The notes: a model not told the origin generated them from the sequence alone. A stretch of DNA of 64,000 bases from Patagioenas fasciata (GCF_037038585.1 NC_092521.1:53700398-53764397), one strand, 5' to 3'. Shown: positions 26,131 to 39,289, numbered from the stretch's first letter. Program-made: numbers and translations.

Positions 26131-29100
26131 GACTACTTTACCTAGCACCATGGAACACCTTGGAAATCAAAAGAAACTGTGGTAACTGAGTCACTTCTAT
26201 GTATAGAGACATGCCTTATTTGCAGTGAGGTGTTCAAAGGGTCAGAGAAGATAGGAGAGAGGCACAGTGTCTCTTCTCAAAACAATGCTCATTACACCCT
26301 ATCATCTCACATGGGCATCTTGCTATATTGCTTTTACTTCTTGCTTCAGCCAGATACAGGTATAAACATTTCTTGTCTCATGCACTTGGATGAGTAAAAG
26401 GAATTTTTAAAATATGGAAAAAACATTTGCTACCTGTACTTTGGGACAGCAACTGTGTTTAGTCGGGTACTTCAAAATTTGGATAACAAATAAAACATTT
26501 TGATTTATCTGTCTTAAAACTCTGAATATATTAACTCCAGGACTGGTAGATCATTGCTGCATCTTGAGATACCTGTAGAAATTATTCTTTTGACACTTAC
26601 TGTTTCTCATTTTTTTTCTTAAAAAAAAAAAGAGAGAGCGAAAAAAAACATTGCTCTCAGCAATATGCTTGATCATTGCTTGATTTAATATTCAGTGAGC
26701 CAGTCTCTTCTTTCACAGGCTTCCTACTTCTGTTATACCAGGAAAAGTTGGAACAGTCAATGGAATGCTATTTAAAGTGTTTCGGGAATTAGAATCTAGA
26801 ATACTTAAATTTGTAACAAAATTCTAAGAAATTCCAGGGGATATTTATAAATATCCTGAGTATTGGAAGTCAGGTCTCGCACTATATAAAAAAAAATTAT
26901 TAAAATATACATATACATGTAGGTATATTTAACAGTCTAACTTTGGCACTCAGCTTTGATAGTGTTAGTGTCATGATGTGCATTCCAAGGCAGAAGACAA
27001 TACCTGATAACTTCATGAGCCCAAGTTGTGATCATCTGCAATATTTATAAAAATGTTACTGTAATGTCTAAAGAGAAATTACTAGGTAAGATTGGATCAC
27101 TTGCTTTTTTTTTTTTTTTTAGAGCTTGGGCACATGACAAAACCACATGGTATTACAACTGAATGTACATGAAATCTCTCAGCCACAAATATTCTTACAA
27201 TTAAAATATTTTGCTGGATGTTATTGTGCTACTGATTTAAAAAGCTTTTCTCTAACCCCTTCTTCTGTCATAGACTTACAATTGAGGAAAAGTAAGTCTG
27301 TTGTCATAAGGTAAATTTGCCTTGCATTTATGCATATGTGAATGTAGAAAAACCCTTTATGACATTTTTATAGAAGGAACTAAAATATTGTATTTTTTAA
27401 AAATGCAATGCTATTAGGTTTTGATTCACAATGACTTTTTTGTATCAACATTACCAGGAACTAAAATATCAAGTGAAATAATTGTGTTTTGGAAAGACAA
27501 ACTGTCAACTTTTTATTTATGTTCACGTCTTTTATGAATGCAAAACTCTTTTCTGGTGTTTTCCAGGCCTTTGTGGACCTAGAGGTCCAAGAATTGTTTG
27601 GGAAGCCCAGGGAGGCACAGGGTATAGGAAAGGATACAGAATAAAGTGGATTCAAATGTTAAATTCTGCAGTGAAACTAAACATTTGAGCTATCACTACT
27701 TTTGACCATGCACAGTGTAGCTGGAGCGATCGTAGGTTGGAGGCACAAAGCTACTTTTGTCCTGCTTGAGTTGTCTGAATTATCACGTAAAGGTTGATGT
27801 TCCTACACCCTGAATTCACTGAGCAAGACTGCAGACTGGAGAAGAAACTGTTCCTCCTGCATATATGAGCAGTACCACTTTTACTAGTAGCCCCCCTTAT
27901 TTTTTCATAAAGCATCTCGAATGCCAGCATTGCAAACAAGCAAAAGTGTTCACTGCTCTCTTCAGCTCTCTCCTGGCTGCAAGAACTGAGCAACAGAGGG
28001 AAACAAACACCTCCTGTTGCTTCAATGTCTGCCAGCCCCTTCCTTCTCCTTTGCCTTATGCAGCCTTAACCAGGCTGTGGTAAACATCACTGTGCTAACA
28101 CTGTTGCTGTTTATATGACATTCAGAATCGATAGCTTCGGGGAATGGAAATACAGTGGAAATAGCTTGCAGCTTGGACCTCAGCTGGTGAAAATAAATGC
28201 TGAAGTGCTGTGAAGGTTGACTTATTCCCAGTCAGCCAGCTATTTGGTTTCTCTAAGGTCTTTGACAGATGAGCAAATCTTGTTGCAGTAGTTTAAGACA
28301 TTATCATCCCCAGCTGTCAGCTCGGCTATTCTGCTGGAGGTTACCACGTCCATAATAGTGTTTACTATTTGTAAAGAAACAGTCGTCTAATTCATAGCCC
28401 AACATTTTACTCAAACTCAGTTTCAGTGGAAAATTAGGCTAAAATACTGAACTCCTTACCAGGTTGGAAGTGCAAGTAGCTACAGCTTTCTCCAAAGCAA
28501 AACACTCTTCTGACTCAGCCATAGCAACTTAAGATTGAAGGTATCTCAAAATCTAGTTTTGTGATTCATGGGTATTTTCAAATATTCTTTCTATTAGGAT
28601 AAAAATTCAGCTATTTTTATTATTAAAAAAGTGTAAAAAGTGTCCTAGATAGCTTTTTTCATCCTAACCTGAAGGGTAGGACCAATAATACTAAGGAATT
28701 TTCAAATTGTTTGCAATATCATATTTTAAAAAACTATTCCACTGCTTATGGCTTTGCCATGCTTGGAAATGTTTACTAAGAAATTCTGCACAATCTAAGC
28801 CTGAATTTTCTTGGAAAACTTTTTAAACGAAAATAGTTCTACTTTCCTGCAACATGAGACAAAAGAAAGTGATATTTTGTTTGGAAGCATTATGGGCAAA
28901 ATTAATTCAGTCGGCACAAGTATCCTTTTAGGACACCCCTTTGAGGGGAAGAAAATAAATACAATGAGAAGTGTCTGTATGTAACACCATCATGTCGTCT
29001 TCTGGACCCAGGAAATTAACTTTAGAAAATGTGCAGACCTCAGTGTGAATTTGCTTAAGTCCAACGGCCAAATCCACTGGAATCATCCTTTCTGGACATC

Positions 29101-29237
29101 ACTGTAGCTTCACATCTCCTACTGCTGACAGCTCACAAAAAACTGCCTCTCTGGAAATTATCTGGGCTGTCCTCGGCCCCTCACAGCCCTTATTTTGGGC
29201 TGTACTATGCAGGGGTCTTCACAAAGGGTCTGACTGT
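26131..29237. other. AT-rich unique DNA, no gene seen
   Basis: T16 at 27105-27120 and an A/G-rich patch near 26620-26650 are the only simple repeats noted. Overlapping frames of 60-80 codons on both strands at 27460-28080 look like chance frames. No repeat family was recognised. Confidence 0.55.
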
Positions 29238-29312
29238 GTGATAGGGGGTTAGAACTAGATGATCTTTAAGGCCCCTTCCAACTCAAAGCACATTATGATT
29301 CTGTGATTCCAT
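29238..29312 (+). repeat. CR1 LINE 3' tail fragment
   Basis: 'ggttagaactagatgatct' followed by 'ttaaggccccttccaactc' and the terminal 'attatgattctgtgattcc' is the characteristic 3' end of avian CR1, including the short terminal tandem repeat. Only about 75 bp survives, in keeping with the strong 5' truncation typical of CR1 insertions. Confidence 0.8.
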
Positions 29313-29689
29313 AACCTCAGTCTATGGGGATAAAGTTGTTGTCTAAATTGGATGAAATACCTCATTCAGTACACATGAACATTTTATCAAGAGAGAACAT
29401 GTATGTGGTCACAGTGGGTTACAGCAGAGGTATGTTTCATTCCTCCAAGGCTGAAGTGCTGATATCTGGAGAAGTGTAACATCCTGGATCCACAGGCACT
29501 GACAGGAGTGTACTCTCCTGGTGGCCTGTGGCTTAGAAATTCCTGGACAAAAGAAATTTCTGGACCCAGACCATACATGTTGATCGATTTATTTAACTGC
29601 ATTTTGAGCTCCTATAAATTTTGGCCTCTGCTATCTTACGTGGAAATGAATGCTATTCTTGAACAATGTGCTGTTTGAAGAACGGATTT
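29313..29689. other. Unique DNA between CR1 pieces
   Basis: I see nothing identifiable here. The one minus-strand frame of 71 codons at 29387-29602 has no supporting feature. Confidence 0.5.
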
Positions 29690-30440
29690 TTCTTTGCTTT
29701 GAACCTTTCACCTGCTAATTTCTGTTGATGGCTCTTAGTTTTGTATCATGAGAAGCAATGTTGTTCTCCGTTTGTGTTCTCCAAGCTCCTCATGATACCC
29801 TGTACATCTGTCATAGTCCACTTCAGTTTTCTTTTTCAAGGCTGAAGAATCCTACTCTATGTAATTGCTCTCTACAGAGTTGTCTTGCCTTGTAACTCTC
29901 CTCTTGACTTTTCTGATTGCATAATACCCTCTCCTGAGAATGGATAACCAAAGAGAAATACACAAACCATTCAAGATGAAGGTACGTCACCAGTTCACAA
30001 TGTTGTATTCGTGTTTCCTATTCTTCACTCTTTTCTTCTCTTGCTGTTTTTTTCCAACTTTGACAGGTGTTTTTATCATTATTTAGTACTGAGTTGATGC
30101 TTTGACCTGCTAAAATTTGTCTGAAGTTTCATCTCTGAGGTGCAGCAGCTAATCCAGAAGCTATCAGTTATGCATGGTTAGAATTAGTTCTCCACATGTG
30201 CAATGCTTTATGTTTATCATAAATAAATTAGCACACTCACTGTATTCCTCAGCTACCCGATAACCTAAAAACTCTTAATAATTCTTCTCAGTTGTATTTT
30301 GGTTTTACTGTATGGAGTAATTTAGTATCAACAGAAAAGCTTTTGCGTTTGCTATCAGTTCCCTCATACAAAATCCTCATAGCTATAGGTTGTGCAGGAG
30401 CAGCATTTTCCTGAGTGACTACTTTACTTTTTCAAAAAAT
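29690..30440 (-). repeat. Very old CR1/L3-type LINE fragment
   Basis: The + strand shows the reverse complement of CR1/L3 in order. 'ctccacatgtgcaatgcttt' lies near 30190, then 'tatgtttatcataaataaatt', then 'ggagtaatttagtatcaac' near 30315, then 'caaaatcctcatagctatag' near 30368. This is the best preserved of the three old CR1/L3-like pieces, but it has no open frame. Confidence 0.5.
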
Positions 30441-32211
30441 GGGAAACTGTATAGTGAATGAGGCAGGAGTTGGTCAACAAGAAAAGAAAATCTCAGTTGT
30501 CACGGTACATATATGTCTAGGGAAGAATATTTGCTTGACTTTGCCTGACACTTGATGGTTTCCTTCTAAGGTAGCAGCTGTGCAAAAACATTAATCTTGT
30601 GTAGAGTGAGTCGGGTACAGTACATACATATAATTTTACATAACAACAGAGCCACTTTGTGTTTTATGGTTTGCTGGCTAAAATCTTCTTGCAAACTAAT
30701 GATGACAGAATTTCTCTATTTCATTTTGTTAGCCTACTTACTCACTGGCTCTTGAAGCGCTGCAAATGCATTAGTATTTGCAGGAAAACTGTAACTGCTC
30801 AGAGGCCTTAAGCTGAGTTTTCCACTCCCCCACATGTGCAGAAAACAGTCTGATCTAAAAAAAAAAGGAAAAAAAAGTTCATTTTTTGTCTAAGCAATCT
30901 CCTCATTACCATACTCCATGCTGGAAAGGTCAAGGGAGTGTTTGTGAATCCTTGTGCTATCTTCTTGAAATAAAGACTATAGCTTATGAAGTTACTTTCA
31001 AAGTAATTTCCATGCAGCATAGAAATGATCACAGACATATTCAGACTCCATTTAAAGGTTTGTATTTCATCTTTTGTATTGTATTTATTCATGGAGATAA
31101 ACTGGGTTTAGATCATAGGAAATTTTTCAGCCTGTGGCTATTTCACTTGGGGCTTGATAGATTTGTTTCCAGCACTTCATTGTATCTCATGAGTCCATCC
31201 TTAAAATCAGAATTCCAGGACCTCATATTTTCTCATCATTTCCATTATTTAAGGACGAAGGATTTTCTAAAATTGCCAGAGGAAAACAAAGACAGCATAA
31301 TATGCCACGTACTTCTCTTTTGCTTAACATAAGATGCCACTGACAAAGCTCAAATGCTCAATACAATATTTGAAGGTGGATCTGGGTCCAAAACTTGTCT
31401 CTAGCTAAGGAGATAAGTTTCTCTGGGTCTGCACCAACACCCTGCTTCAGGCAGAGGCATGGACCCAGGCACTCCTGTGTGTGTCGTTCTCCACCCTATT
31501 TGCTAGCACATTTCAAGCACAGCTTTGTCCTGGTCCAACTGGCACACTCCAGGCAGCTTCTGGGCGTGCCTGGCACATAGCAGAGGGGAAGGAATATTCT
31601 CCAAAATTCATCTGGATGGAGGAAAAGCAGGAACACATCTGGGCATATGCTGTGCTGTATCAGCTGTGACTCATCAGTACAGTGTTCAGTTCTTCTGGGC
31701 ACTGAAACACCTCTGCAATGCTTCGGGCTCGGCTGATGTTCATGATTCCCCTTATGTGTCTATGAACATTTGCAAACAGCCTCTTGGGTTTTTTTGCTCA
31801 CCCTACTGAAGGGTCAATATCTTTAAGAAAAAATCTCTCGAAGCACATAGCATCACTTTTAATGAAAGATCTTCTGCATTGTTATACTGGTTCTGCTCTT
31901 CATATGCATGCTAATGCAAATGACACGCTTTTATATGCTGTAAGATTACTGTTGTAGGATAACTATAGAAATAATAGACCAGTGCCATCTGTGATGCTGA
32001 GAATCTGAACGTACGGTGTTTATTCAGCTATGAAGAGTTTATTTTGCAAATACGCATCTGAATCTCTGTAGAATAAACTACGTACAAAGTGTTTCATTCT
32101 GCCAGAGTTATGTTGCATATCTGATGCCTTCCCTTTCACTTACCTGTCTTATTCTTTCTTAAAAACCCAGAAGGGCATAGTTCAAATTCCCAGCAGAGAC
32201 CATTTATTTTC
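30441..32211. other. Unique DNA, no confident gene
   Basis: A frame of 148 codons on the + strand at 30886-31332 is the longest outside the provirus and CR1. It begins at a TTG, has no recognisable domain, and its composition looks like translated AT-rich DNA. Several overlapping frames of 60-94 codons lie at 31395-31809. No repeats were recognised. Confidence 0.45.
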
Positions 32212-32351
32212 TTAAAAGACTTCCAGGGCTCTTAACTCCTGAAGTTCCTTCTGTCTCAGAAGCTCTCTGATCCATCTGTGCTTTCCAAGCTGGAAGTTCT
32301 CAAGGAGTTCCCATCTGCATTTCTCTTCTATGGGCTGGATCAGATGTACTT
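32212..32351 (-). other. Candidate terminal coding exon or exon fossil, minus strand
   Basis: On the minus strand a plausible acceptor ('aattcctttgcag') ends at 32352. It is followed by an open segment of about 45 codons that ends in TAA at 32214-32212, with an AATAAA-like word a few bases later. The predicted C-terminus is amphipathic and charged, with 'EEKCRWELLENFQLGKH' and 'RWIRELLRQKELQELRALE', and looks like an alpha helix or coiled coil. The two other frames of this segment have stops. I do not recognise the protein. A strong donor consensus (CAG|GTAAGT on the minus strand, junction at 32144/32143) lies downstream of the stop, which would be unusual for a final exon. The segment could be a real last exon, a decayed exon or chance. 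Confidence 0.3.
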
Positions 32352-35300
32352 CTGCAAAGGAATTGTGGCGGTATGCTGTAGTGCTAGTGACATTTATTAA
32401 TCGTATCAAAACCATGAAAAATTGGCAACAAACATTACGGTTAAAAACTAAACCTGGAAATCCAAGCAGTTTTGTGTTTCCTTGATGTTTTCTAGGCAAA
32501 ATGTCTCTCCTTAAAGACAGAACTCTGGTAAAATGGAGCAATAATATATTCTGGAATACAATGTGGTGTTAGAGGAACATTTAATTTTTTTTCCCCCTGA
32601 TTAATTTCTGGGAACTGTGAGATTTTTTTTTCTGGTGTAGCTTACCTGTGGCCTCCCTACATGTCAGAGGAAAGAGAAATCCTGTGCTACATAGACAGTT
32701 CAATAGCTTTATGATTTTGAACTAGAGCCTAAAAATAATGTGTGGATGTCTATTATGAGATATCTATACAAAATAGTTAGAAAACTACTGAGCAACATTT
32801 ACTGTTTTACTGGTTTTATAGATGCTCATTACTGAGACATCAGGATATTTCTGTTCAGGAGAATAAACATACATTTAGATCATTATCATTCTGAACCTTG
32901 ATATATCAGAGGAACTATTAAGTGAACCAAAATTTAGATATTCTTATATGAGGAAGCATAATACCAAGACAGCATACAAAGAATAACAAAAAGCTTTTGA
33001 AATTTATACTAAAGATTTCAGTTTTTTTCTACATATCTATAATTACAACATCTTGTCCTGAGGAATAATTCTCTTCAGAGATTAAGTAGCTCTTTACAGA
33101 AGGATTTTGTGCAAGATTTGGTTTCTAAATAAAGTGAATTTATTCACACCTCTGTCTTGCTGTTTCTAACTTGCGAAGTGCAAAGTTGTGCTGATGTGAA
33201 ACGGTAGTATTATATAGTTCCAAAAAATGGTTGTTTCAGATGCATCTTTTTTCCAGCTCCTTTGTTATTCACTCTTTCCACTTTTTGTTGCATTAATTTC
33301 CAGTATATTTGTAACTGTCAGTTCCATAAGCACAGGGCAGTCCTGTCTTTAGCCCTGAACTATTAATTTTTAACTAGCTGTTCTAGGATGTGTCACCCTT
33401 GCTTTCATTTGTTAATTAATTATATGCCAATTAAAAGTAGTTTACTTTCCATCTTTTATACTTTTGGAAATAGAACTTTCTCACCATTTCTAATTTACTT
33501 CTCTCCAAGTATCTTGCATAAATGCTGGGATCATTTAAAAAGCAAGTAAACAAAGTCCACCAAAATAAAAAATGTTGATGCAGTAGAGCTGGGGAAAAAT
33601 ATAAGATTCTTGGTAGTCAAGATACAAATATTTTTCATGTGCTTTGCATCAATTGTTTTAGCTGTGTTGGTACTGCCTGCTTGTTCTTTAATCCATCTCT
33701 ATGGATTTTAACCCTTTGTCAGGTTCACAAGTGCTGCATTTTCTGCTTTCTCTATTCACGGCAGGAAAACTATAGTTTCGACATTTTTGTGATTCACTGC
33801 CTGGTAGTTATAAGGAAAACTATGAAATTTTATTTCATGTGCCGAAGAGGTTCAGGGTATTGACCTTTGTTTTGCCCAAAGTGAGGGAGATGAATCATTA
33901 AGATAAATATATTTTTATTTTTAACCCTCAATGTATTCTAATACTGGTACTTTATTGATTTATTTTGTGTAGAAAACAAAACAAAGCAAAACAAAACAAT
34001 CAAATATTTTGTCTTCTTTGGGTCAGGCCTTTTAAAGGCACAATTTGCCACAAGCTTTTTATTCTAAATGACATCTGAATTTCAAAACAGAAATTCTAAG
34101 GCCGAATTGTACACACACACACACAAAAAAAAAGTGGACAGAGCTTTTGGTTTTGTATTGCCTGCCTGTTGGCTAAAAGAACTAGTCCAATTTGGATTTT
34201 GAAACAACAGGAACTCGTGTCTTTCAGTAGACTTTCTCCTCAGAGTAAAAGAAGAACCCACAGAGAGTTGGGACTCTGCTTATCAAAACACAGTGCTTAT
34301 TCAGGACTGCCAGCAAAAGCTCTAAGTGGTCCCAAGTGAGTAGGAACTCTGATCTGAAGTGAGATAAAATCTACTGAGAAAGAAATGGAAAGGGGAAAAA
34401 TAATATCCCTGTAGTTCAGAAAAGAAACACTCTGGCAATATTAATTTCAGATTAAGTAGCCAGGTGTGTTAGTTCTTGATGGACGAAAAGCACACATACA
34501 GCAGCAGCTCAGAATTACTTCATGTCTTGCAAAAGTCAGAGGAAGAGGGAGGATGATGCTGTTTTTATGGCAGATACAATCACAGATGGTTCTGACTTCT
34601 GAAGACTTGGATATGTTTGCTTCCTTGTAGATTTTATCAGACATGTCAAGAGAATCACTGCTAAATATGCTAATGGAGCTGAAGATAATACCTCTAATCC
34701 AGAAATCTTGAATTCCACCTGAATTTTAGTTTAGAAAGCAGATAACCTTTTAACAGCAAAAACTGTAATCACAACTATCAAATCCAGAGATGGTAGAAGG
34801 TATCCTTTGAATAAGCAATTAAAATTAACTCTGTATGTATACACAATACATTTGCTTCATCTCTAGCACAGCATGTTGACAGAATTGTGCAGAGAAACAG
34901 TCCCAGTTACTGAATTTGTTTAATCTTGGAAATAAACTTAAGGTTCAAGTAACAGTACAATAAACGAACAGTGTTATGTTTATATATAAATTTTGTGGTC
35001 ATCAAAGATTTGTTAAAGCTAAAATAAATTCAGATTATTGGTATATTACAATATTCCCAGATAAAAGTTCAGCTTGTCTAAGCGGAAATGTATGAGACAT
35101 ATACATATCTTTGTTAATTTTCTTTGTGAAGACTAACAATCAAAGTTAGGCATCAATTTGATACACGGAGTTCATATGAAGCAGTAGTTTCAAAAGTTGT
35201 AAATTGATGCTGATGAGATAAACTTTATTCTACAGAAGTCAGATATCAACATGTCACCTGCTGAGAACAAAAGATTAATCCTTATTATTTTATTTTCTTA

Positions 35301-35489
35301 TAACTTAAATCAGGAGGTAAGAGTTTTCCACTACTCACATTTTGCTTAAGGAACAAAAAACATATTTTTTTTTTTTTCCCAATATGAAAACTAAAGACTA
35401 CCTTAAACATGTCCACAAATCAGTTGAGTTCTTCTTTTTTTTTAGAATTGCATTTCTTTTTAGACAACTCTCGATCAAACTGCTTGGAT
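32352..35489. other. AT-rich unique DNA, no gene seen
   Basis: An (AC)7 run at 34111-34124 runs into nine A. An 'aaaacaaaacaaagc' A-rich patch lies near 33973-34000. No repeat family or coding segment was recognised. Confidence 0.55.
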
Positions 35490-36198
35490 AAGGCCAAGTG
35501 CAAGGTCCTGCATAAGGATCGGGGCAGTTCCAAGCACAAATACAGGCTGGGTGGAGAATCGATTGAGGGCAGGTCTGAGGAGAAGGACTTGGGGTTGATG
35601 AGAAGCTCAACATGACCTGAAAATGTGCACTTGCAGCCCAGAAAGCCCACTGTGCCCTGGGCTGCATCAAAAGCAACGTGATCAGCAGGTTTAGGGAGAC
35701 GATCCTGCCCATGTACACTGTTCTGGTGAGACCCCTCCTGGAGTTCTGCATTAAGCTCTGGGACCTCCAACCTAAGAAGGATATGGACCTTTTGGAGCAA
35801 GTCCAGAGGAGGGCCATGGAGATGATTGGAGCACCTCTCCTGTGAGGACAGGCTGAGCCAATTGAATTTGTTCATCCTGGAGAAGAGAAGGCTTCAGGGA
35901 GACCATTTAGCAACCTTCGAGTACCTAAAAGAGACCTGCAAGAAAGCTGGAGAGGGACTTTGTACAAGAGTATGAAGTGATAGGACAAGGGGTAACAAAT
36001 AGCCTGAGGGTGCTGAGGCACTGGAATAAGCTGCCCAGATAAGCTGTGGGTGCCGCATCCTTGGGAGTGTTCAAAGCCAGGTTGGACGGGACTTTGAGCA
36101 ACCTAATCTAGTTGAAGGTATCTCTGTTCATGGCAGGGAGGTTGGAACTAGATTATCTTTAAGTCCCTTCCAGCCCAAACCATTCTATGATTCTGTTA
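35490..36198 (+). repeat. CR1 LINE, 5'-truncated, with internal deletion
   Basis: This is clear CR1 ORF2 3' end plus 3' UTR. It runs from 'ggccaagtgcaaggtcctg' (about 35492) through 'gagaaggacttggggttgatg' (about 35580) and 'gcccagaaagcccactg' (about 35636) to 'ggttggaactagattatc' (about 36140). It ends with 'cattctatgattctgtt' (about 36181-36197). ORF2 encodes endonuclease-reverse transcriptase; only its last part is present and small indels and stops break it. Near 35990-36010 a block is missing, because 'ggggtaacaaatagcctg' jumps to the 'gaggcactgg' region. The minus-strand open frames of 139 and 151 codons across 35398-35875 are antisense shadows of this element. Confidence 0.9.
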
Positions 36199-38951
36199 AA
36201 TTGAGGTACAGCAGAACAGAGATCAGCACAAATAATGCAGCTCCTGTTCCATTCAATCCATTTAAACTTTTTAAATGGGAATTATGAGGACACTAATCCT
36301 CTGTCATGTAACAGCTGGGTCATATGGAGGCTAACATTAGTAATTGTTAAAATACATCCTTAAGCTCACTTACATGGTGTGCACTGAGCCCTAGAGAATT
36401 CAACTCAGAAAACAGGAGACTATTGTACAGTAAAATACTGAGATAAAATAATGGAGGTGCTTAAGGATGATGTTCTGCTAGAAAAGAACATTAGTTTGTC
36501 ATGCTGGTTTAGCTTAATTTAGTACTTCAAGGGACAAATAAACTGTCTCTGTTACATTGTCTAGAGTATCTGGAAAAACTCTGAATAAAAATCACTTAGG
36601 TATTAACAGGACAACACGAGGGGAAAGCATAGGCATCTACATTGATATGAGAGGACGAAAAGACTTCTGCCTAACACAGTTAGCTCCTTGAGAAGCTAAG
36701 CTTTTCCTCAGAAAACTCCTGTACCTGAACTTCACCTGTCTGGCATCTGAGGTCTAAGGACATTTATTTCATTTAACTTGAGTCACTCCAGTCAACACAG
36801 ATTGACAGGCATTTCAGGAAAATAGCTTATTCCACCTTTAAAAGAAGTAAAGGGTGACTTTCTCCTCTTACTAGGGAAACTAAGAATGCCAAGCTGACTG
36901 AGGGATCCTTCCAAAAGTGCATAAACTTTCCATATTTGACCATGTAGAGCTCCCATATGGGATGTCCTATGACCACAAGAGGCCTGGGTTAGCAGGCAAG
37001 CCTGAATTGAGCTTGGCGCCGACTGCGGCAGCCAATGCAGCACTGGAGCCGAACTGATGCTCACACCTTTTCCACAGAAGCCTTAGTGGCCATTCCTACC
37101 TGAGGGCTAAAGAGACTGCCCCTCAGCCAGGCAGTAGGAAGAGATTCACAGGAACTCCCGTTTTTTCAGACACCTTTACCATCAGCCTTGTATCCTGGAT
37201 TTCCTCCAGCTTGCGTGTTGAATTTGCACCTCCCTGCAGCCCCAAGGCGTGGGCACGGACACAGATGAATCTTTGTGACACAGAGATTGGAATATACAGA
37301 GAAGGATGCTGTGACTTGGGTAAAGACCTTTATTTCTGGGGCTGTATAAGTGATTTGCATTAAAAAGTTGTTGACTGTAAGAATGAGTCATGCAATGAAG
37401 CACCTGCCAGGGAAGCAGAAAATGTGTGTGTGAATCTCATATGGTCAAGGGATTAAGATCCATCCTGGTGGAGTGCTTTAACTAACATTCAGAAAATGGG
37501 CAGCTCTCCTCTGGTCATATGCAAAAAGACCATGAGGCATTCCTTTGTACCAAATACAAAAGTGAGGTGCCCAACTGAATTGATTTCTAGTTACAAATCT
37601 ATTCTCTCATAGGAATCTAAGGTCTGTGTATGTATAGGCATATAACTAAGGCATGTGTCTAAGAGGAAGAATGGATTTTAAATATACTCCCCTTTCTGGC
37701 ATTTTCTACCAACCAACCTGCTTGTTTTTCTGGCAGTTGTCAGTCCCAGCCACTCTCAGGGGCCTGCATTTCTCCATTTATTATGAAATTAACTGAAGCA
37801 TCTAAATCACATTATCTTTTTTATTTATGCTTTTGGTCTCTTTTCTTCTGTTTCTTTACTTTAGAATATTTTCTTCTCTTCGTGTCAGGTGCTTTCTCCT
37901 GTGAGAGACTTGAGGTAGAGAATTAATGTCAGAGAACATGTAAAGAAGGTATTAATGTTAATCTGCTACTACAACGATATTTTCCACATAAACTCTGTTA
38001 CAATAGTATCATATAATGCAAGACAAGACTGAAATAACTGTGAAATTATCTAGTATTTCAAGGGTCACACTAGCTGCAGAGAAATATGCCAGGGTCTTGT
38101 GCAAAAAAAAAGTTATACTGGATACAATTAGATATTGTCAAATATGAGAGAACATCTCTTATCAAGCTGATCAGAATTCATGACCTGTGTCAAATAAAAA
38201 ACTCTAGTAAGAAGTATATGAATTCTGTGAAGAGTAGCCTTGAACAGAGAGTGCAGGTTTTGGCAGCTATTAATCTGATTTTAAGTTGTTCTTATTGAGC
38301 TCACAAGGTTACTCTCCAAAAGAATTGATGTATTCCTCTCCTGATTCAGGAGAAAATTGTGTAAGAAAGATGAAGATGACTTTACATCCCTGTTTGGTAT
38401 AGGTGTGACTGAACCCACTTCTGGTATAAATATGACTATTGGCATTTCAGGTCTGGTGTCTCCAGGTCAGGAAGCATGCTAATAGATCAGAGTGGGTGCA
38501 GAGGAAAGTGTAATCAGAACAGTTGAAATGTGCTACATAGTGAAATGCTTGAGAAGTTGCCAAAGGGAAGGTTAATGGAGCACTCGACCAAAGCTGATTA
38601 ATATTGACATGGAGGAGTGAAGCTCAGACATTCATCTGAGCCTAGAAGACAAATATTACTAGATCGAGCATTTTGGTATTGTTTGGTTTTGTGTGTTTGT
38701 TTTGTTTTGTTTGTTTGTTTTCTTAAAGGGAAAGCCTAGTTTAAGTAGAAATTAATTTATGAAGTTGTCTGATATCTGTCACAAGTCTCAAACTGTAGTT
38801 CTCAATCTGGAGCTTAGAAAACAATCTGAGGACAGGGATGGGTGGGTCCCTGACTAGCCCATGGAAACCAGAAGGGAGATGTGAGGAGGAGGATGTATCT
38901 GAAAATAGTAGGAGCCCACAGGAAGATTTATACCCCTTAGTTTTCTGTCTC
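36199..38951. other. Unique DNA left of the provirus
   Basis: No gene recognised. A somewhat GC-richer patch lies at about 36960-37260. A T/G-rich low-complexity tract ('gttttgttttgtttgtttg') lies at 38670-38722, about 235 bp before the provirus. Open frames are short and unremarkable. Confidence 0.55.
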
Positions 38952-38957
38952 CTTCCC
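38952..38957 (+). repeat. Left target-site duplication of the provirus
   Basis: CTTCCC directly precedes the TG of the 5' LTR and is repeated exactly after the CA of the 3' LTR at 45024-45029. A 6-bp duplication is usual for alpharetroviral and betaretroviral integrases. The perfect match shows that this is one complete integration, not a recombinant between two copies. Confidence 0.93.
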
Positions 38958-39142
38958 TGTGGAGAGTCTCTGGCTGTGTGCTGTGAACAAGCCAGGGCTT
39001 GATGCAGCTGTGCTACACGGAAGGATTTCCCTGAGACACCAGAGACAAAAGGAAAGTAAACAGAAGCCGCTCTGCCCTCGACACAGGCTGCAGGAGGGGC
39101 GTTGCCGCTGCGCATGAACAGTCTGTGAACAGTGCCCTGCAG

Positions 39143-39234
39143 CCAATCACCATAGTGGGGGGGGATGAGTGACTGTGAGTGTAACCAATTGTAGCCTGCA
39201 CTTGCCGCATGGCCTTTTGGTATAGAGTATATAA
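39143..39234 (+). promoter_or_regulatory. LTR promoter: two CCAAT boxes and TATA box
   Basis: CCAAT occurs at 39143-39147 and 39185-39189, and TATATAA at 39228-39234. This predicts a start site about 25-30 bp downstream, near 39258-39262. Spacing is standard for an RNA polymerase II LTR promoter. The same elements recur in the 3' LTR at +5615 (TATA at 44843-44849), where they could initiate read-out transcription into the right flank. Confidence 0.8.
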
Positions 39235-39289
39235 GGCTTGGAAAAACGTGGTCTCGGGGACATTGATATTCAGTGTTGTTTAAGAGTTC

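Noticed and set aside
30886..31332. 148-codon + strand frame
   Set aside because: Starts at TTG, has no domain, no splice or polyadenylation context, and a composition typical of translated AT-rich DNA.
35398..35875. 139- and 151-codon minus-strand frames
   Set aside because: They are antisense to the CR1 fragment at 35490-36198 and overlap each other in different frames.
38670..38722. T/G-rich tract considered as an integration hotspot or poly-A tail of a retrocopy
   Set aside because: No retrocopy body on either side and no duplication; it is low-complexity DNA.
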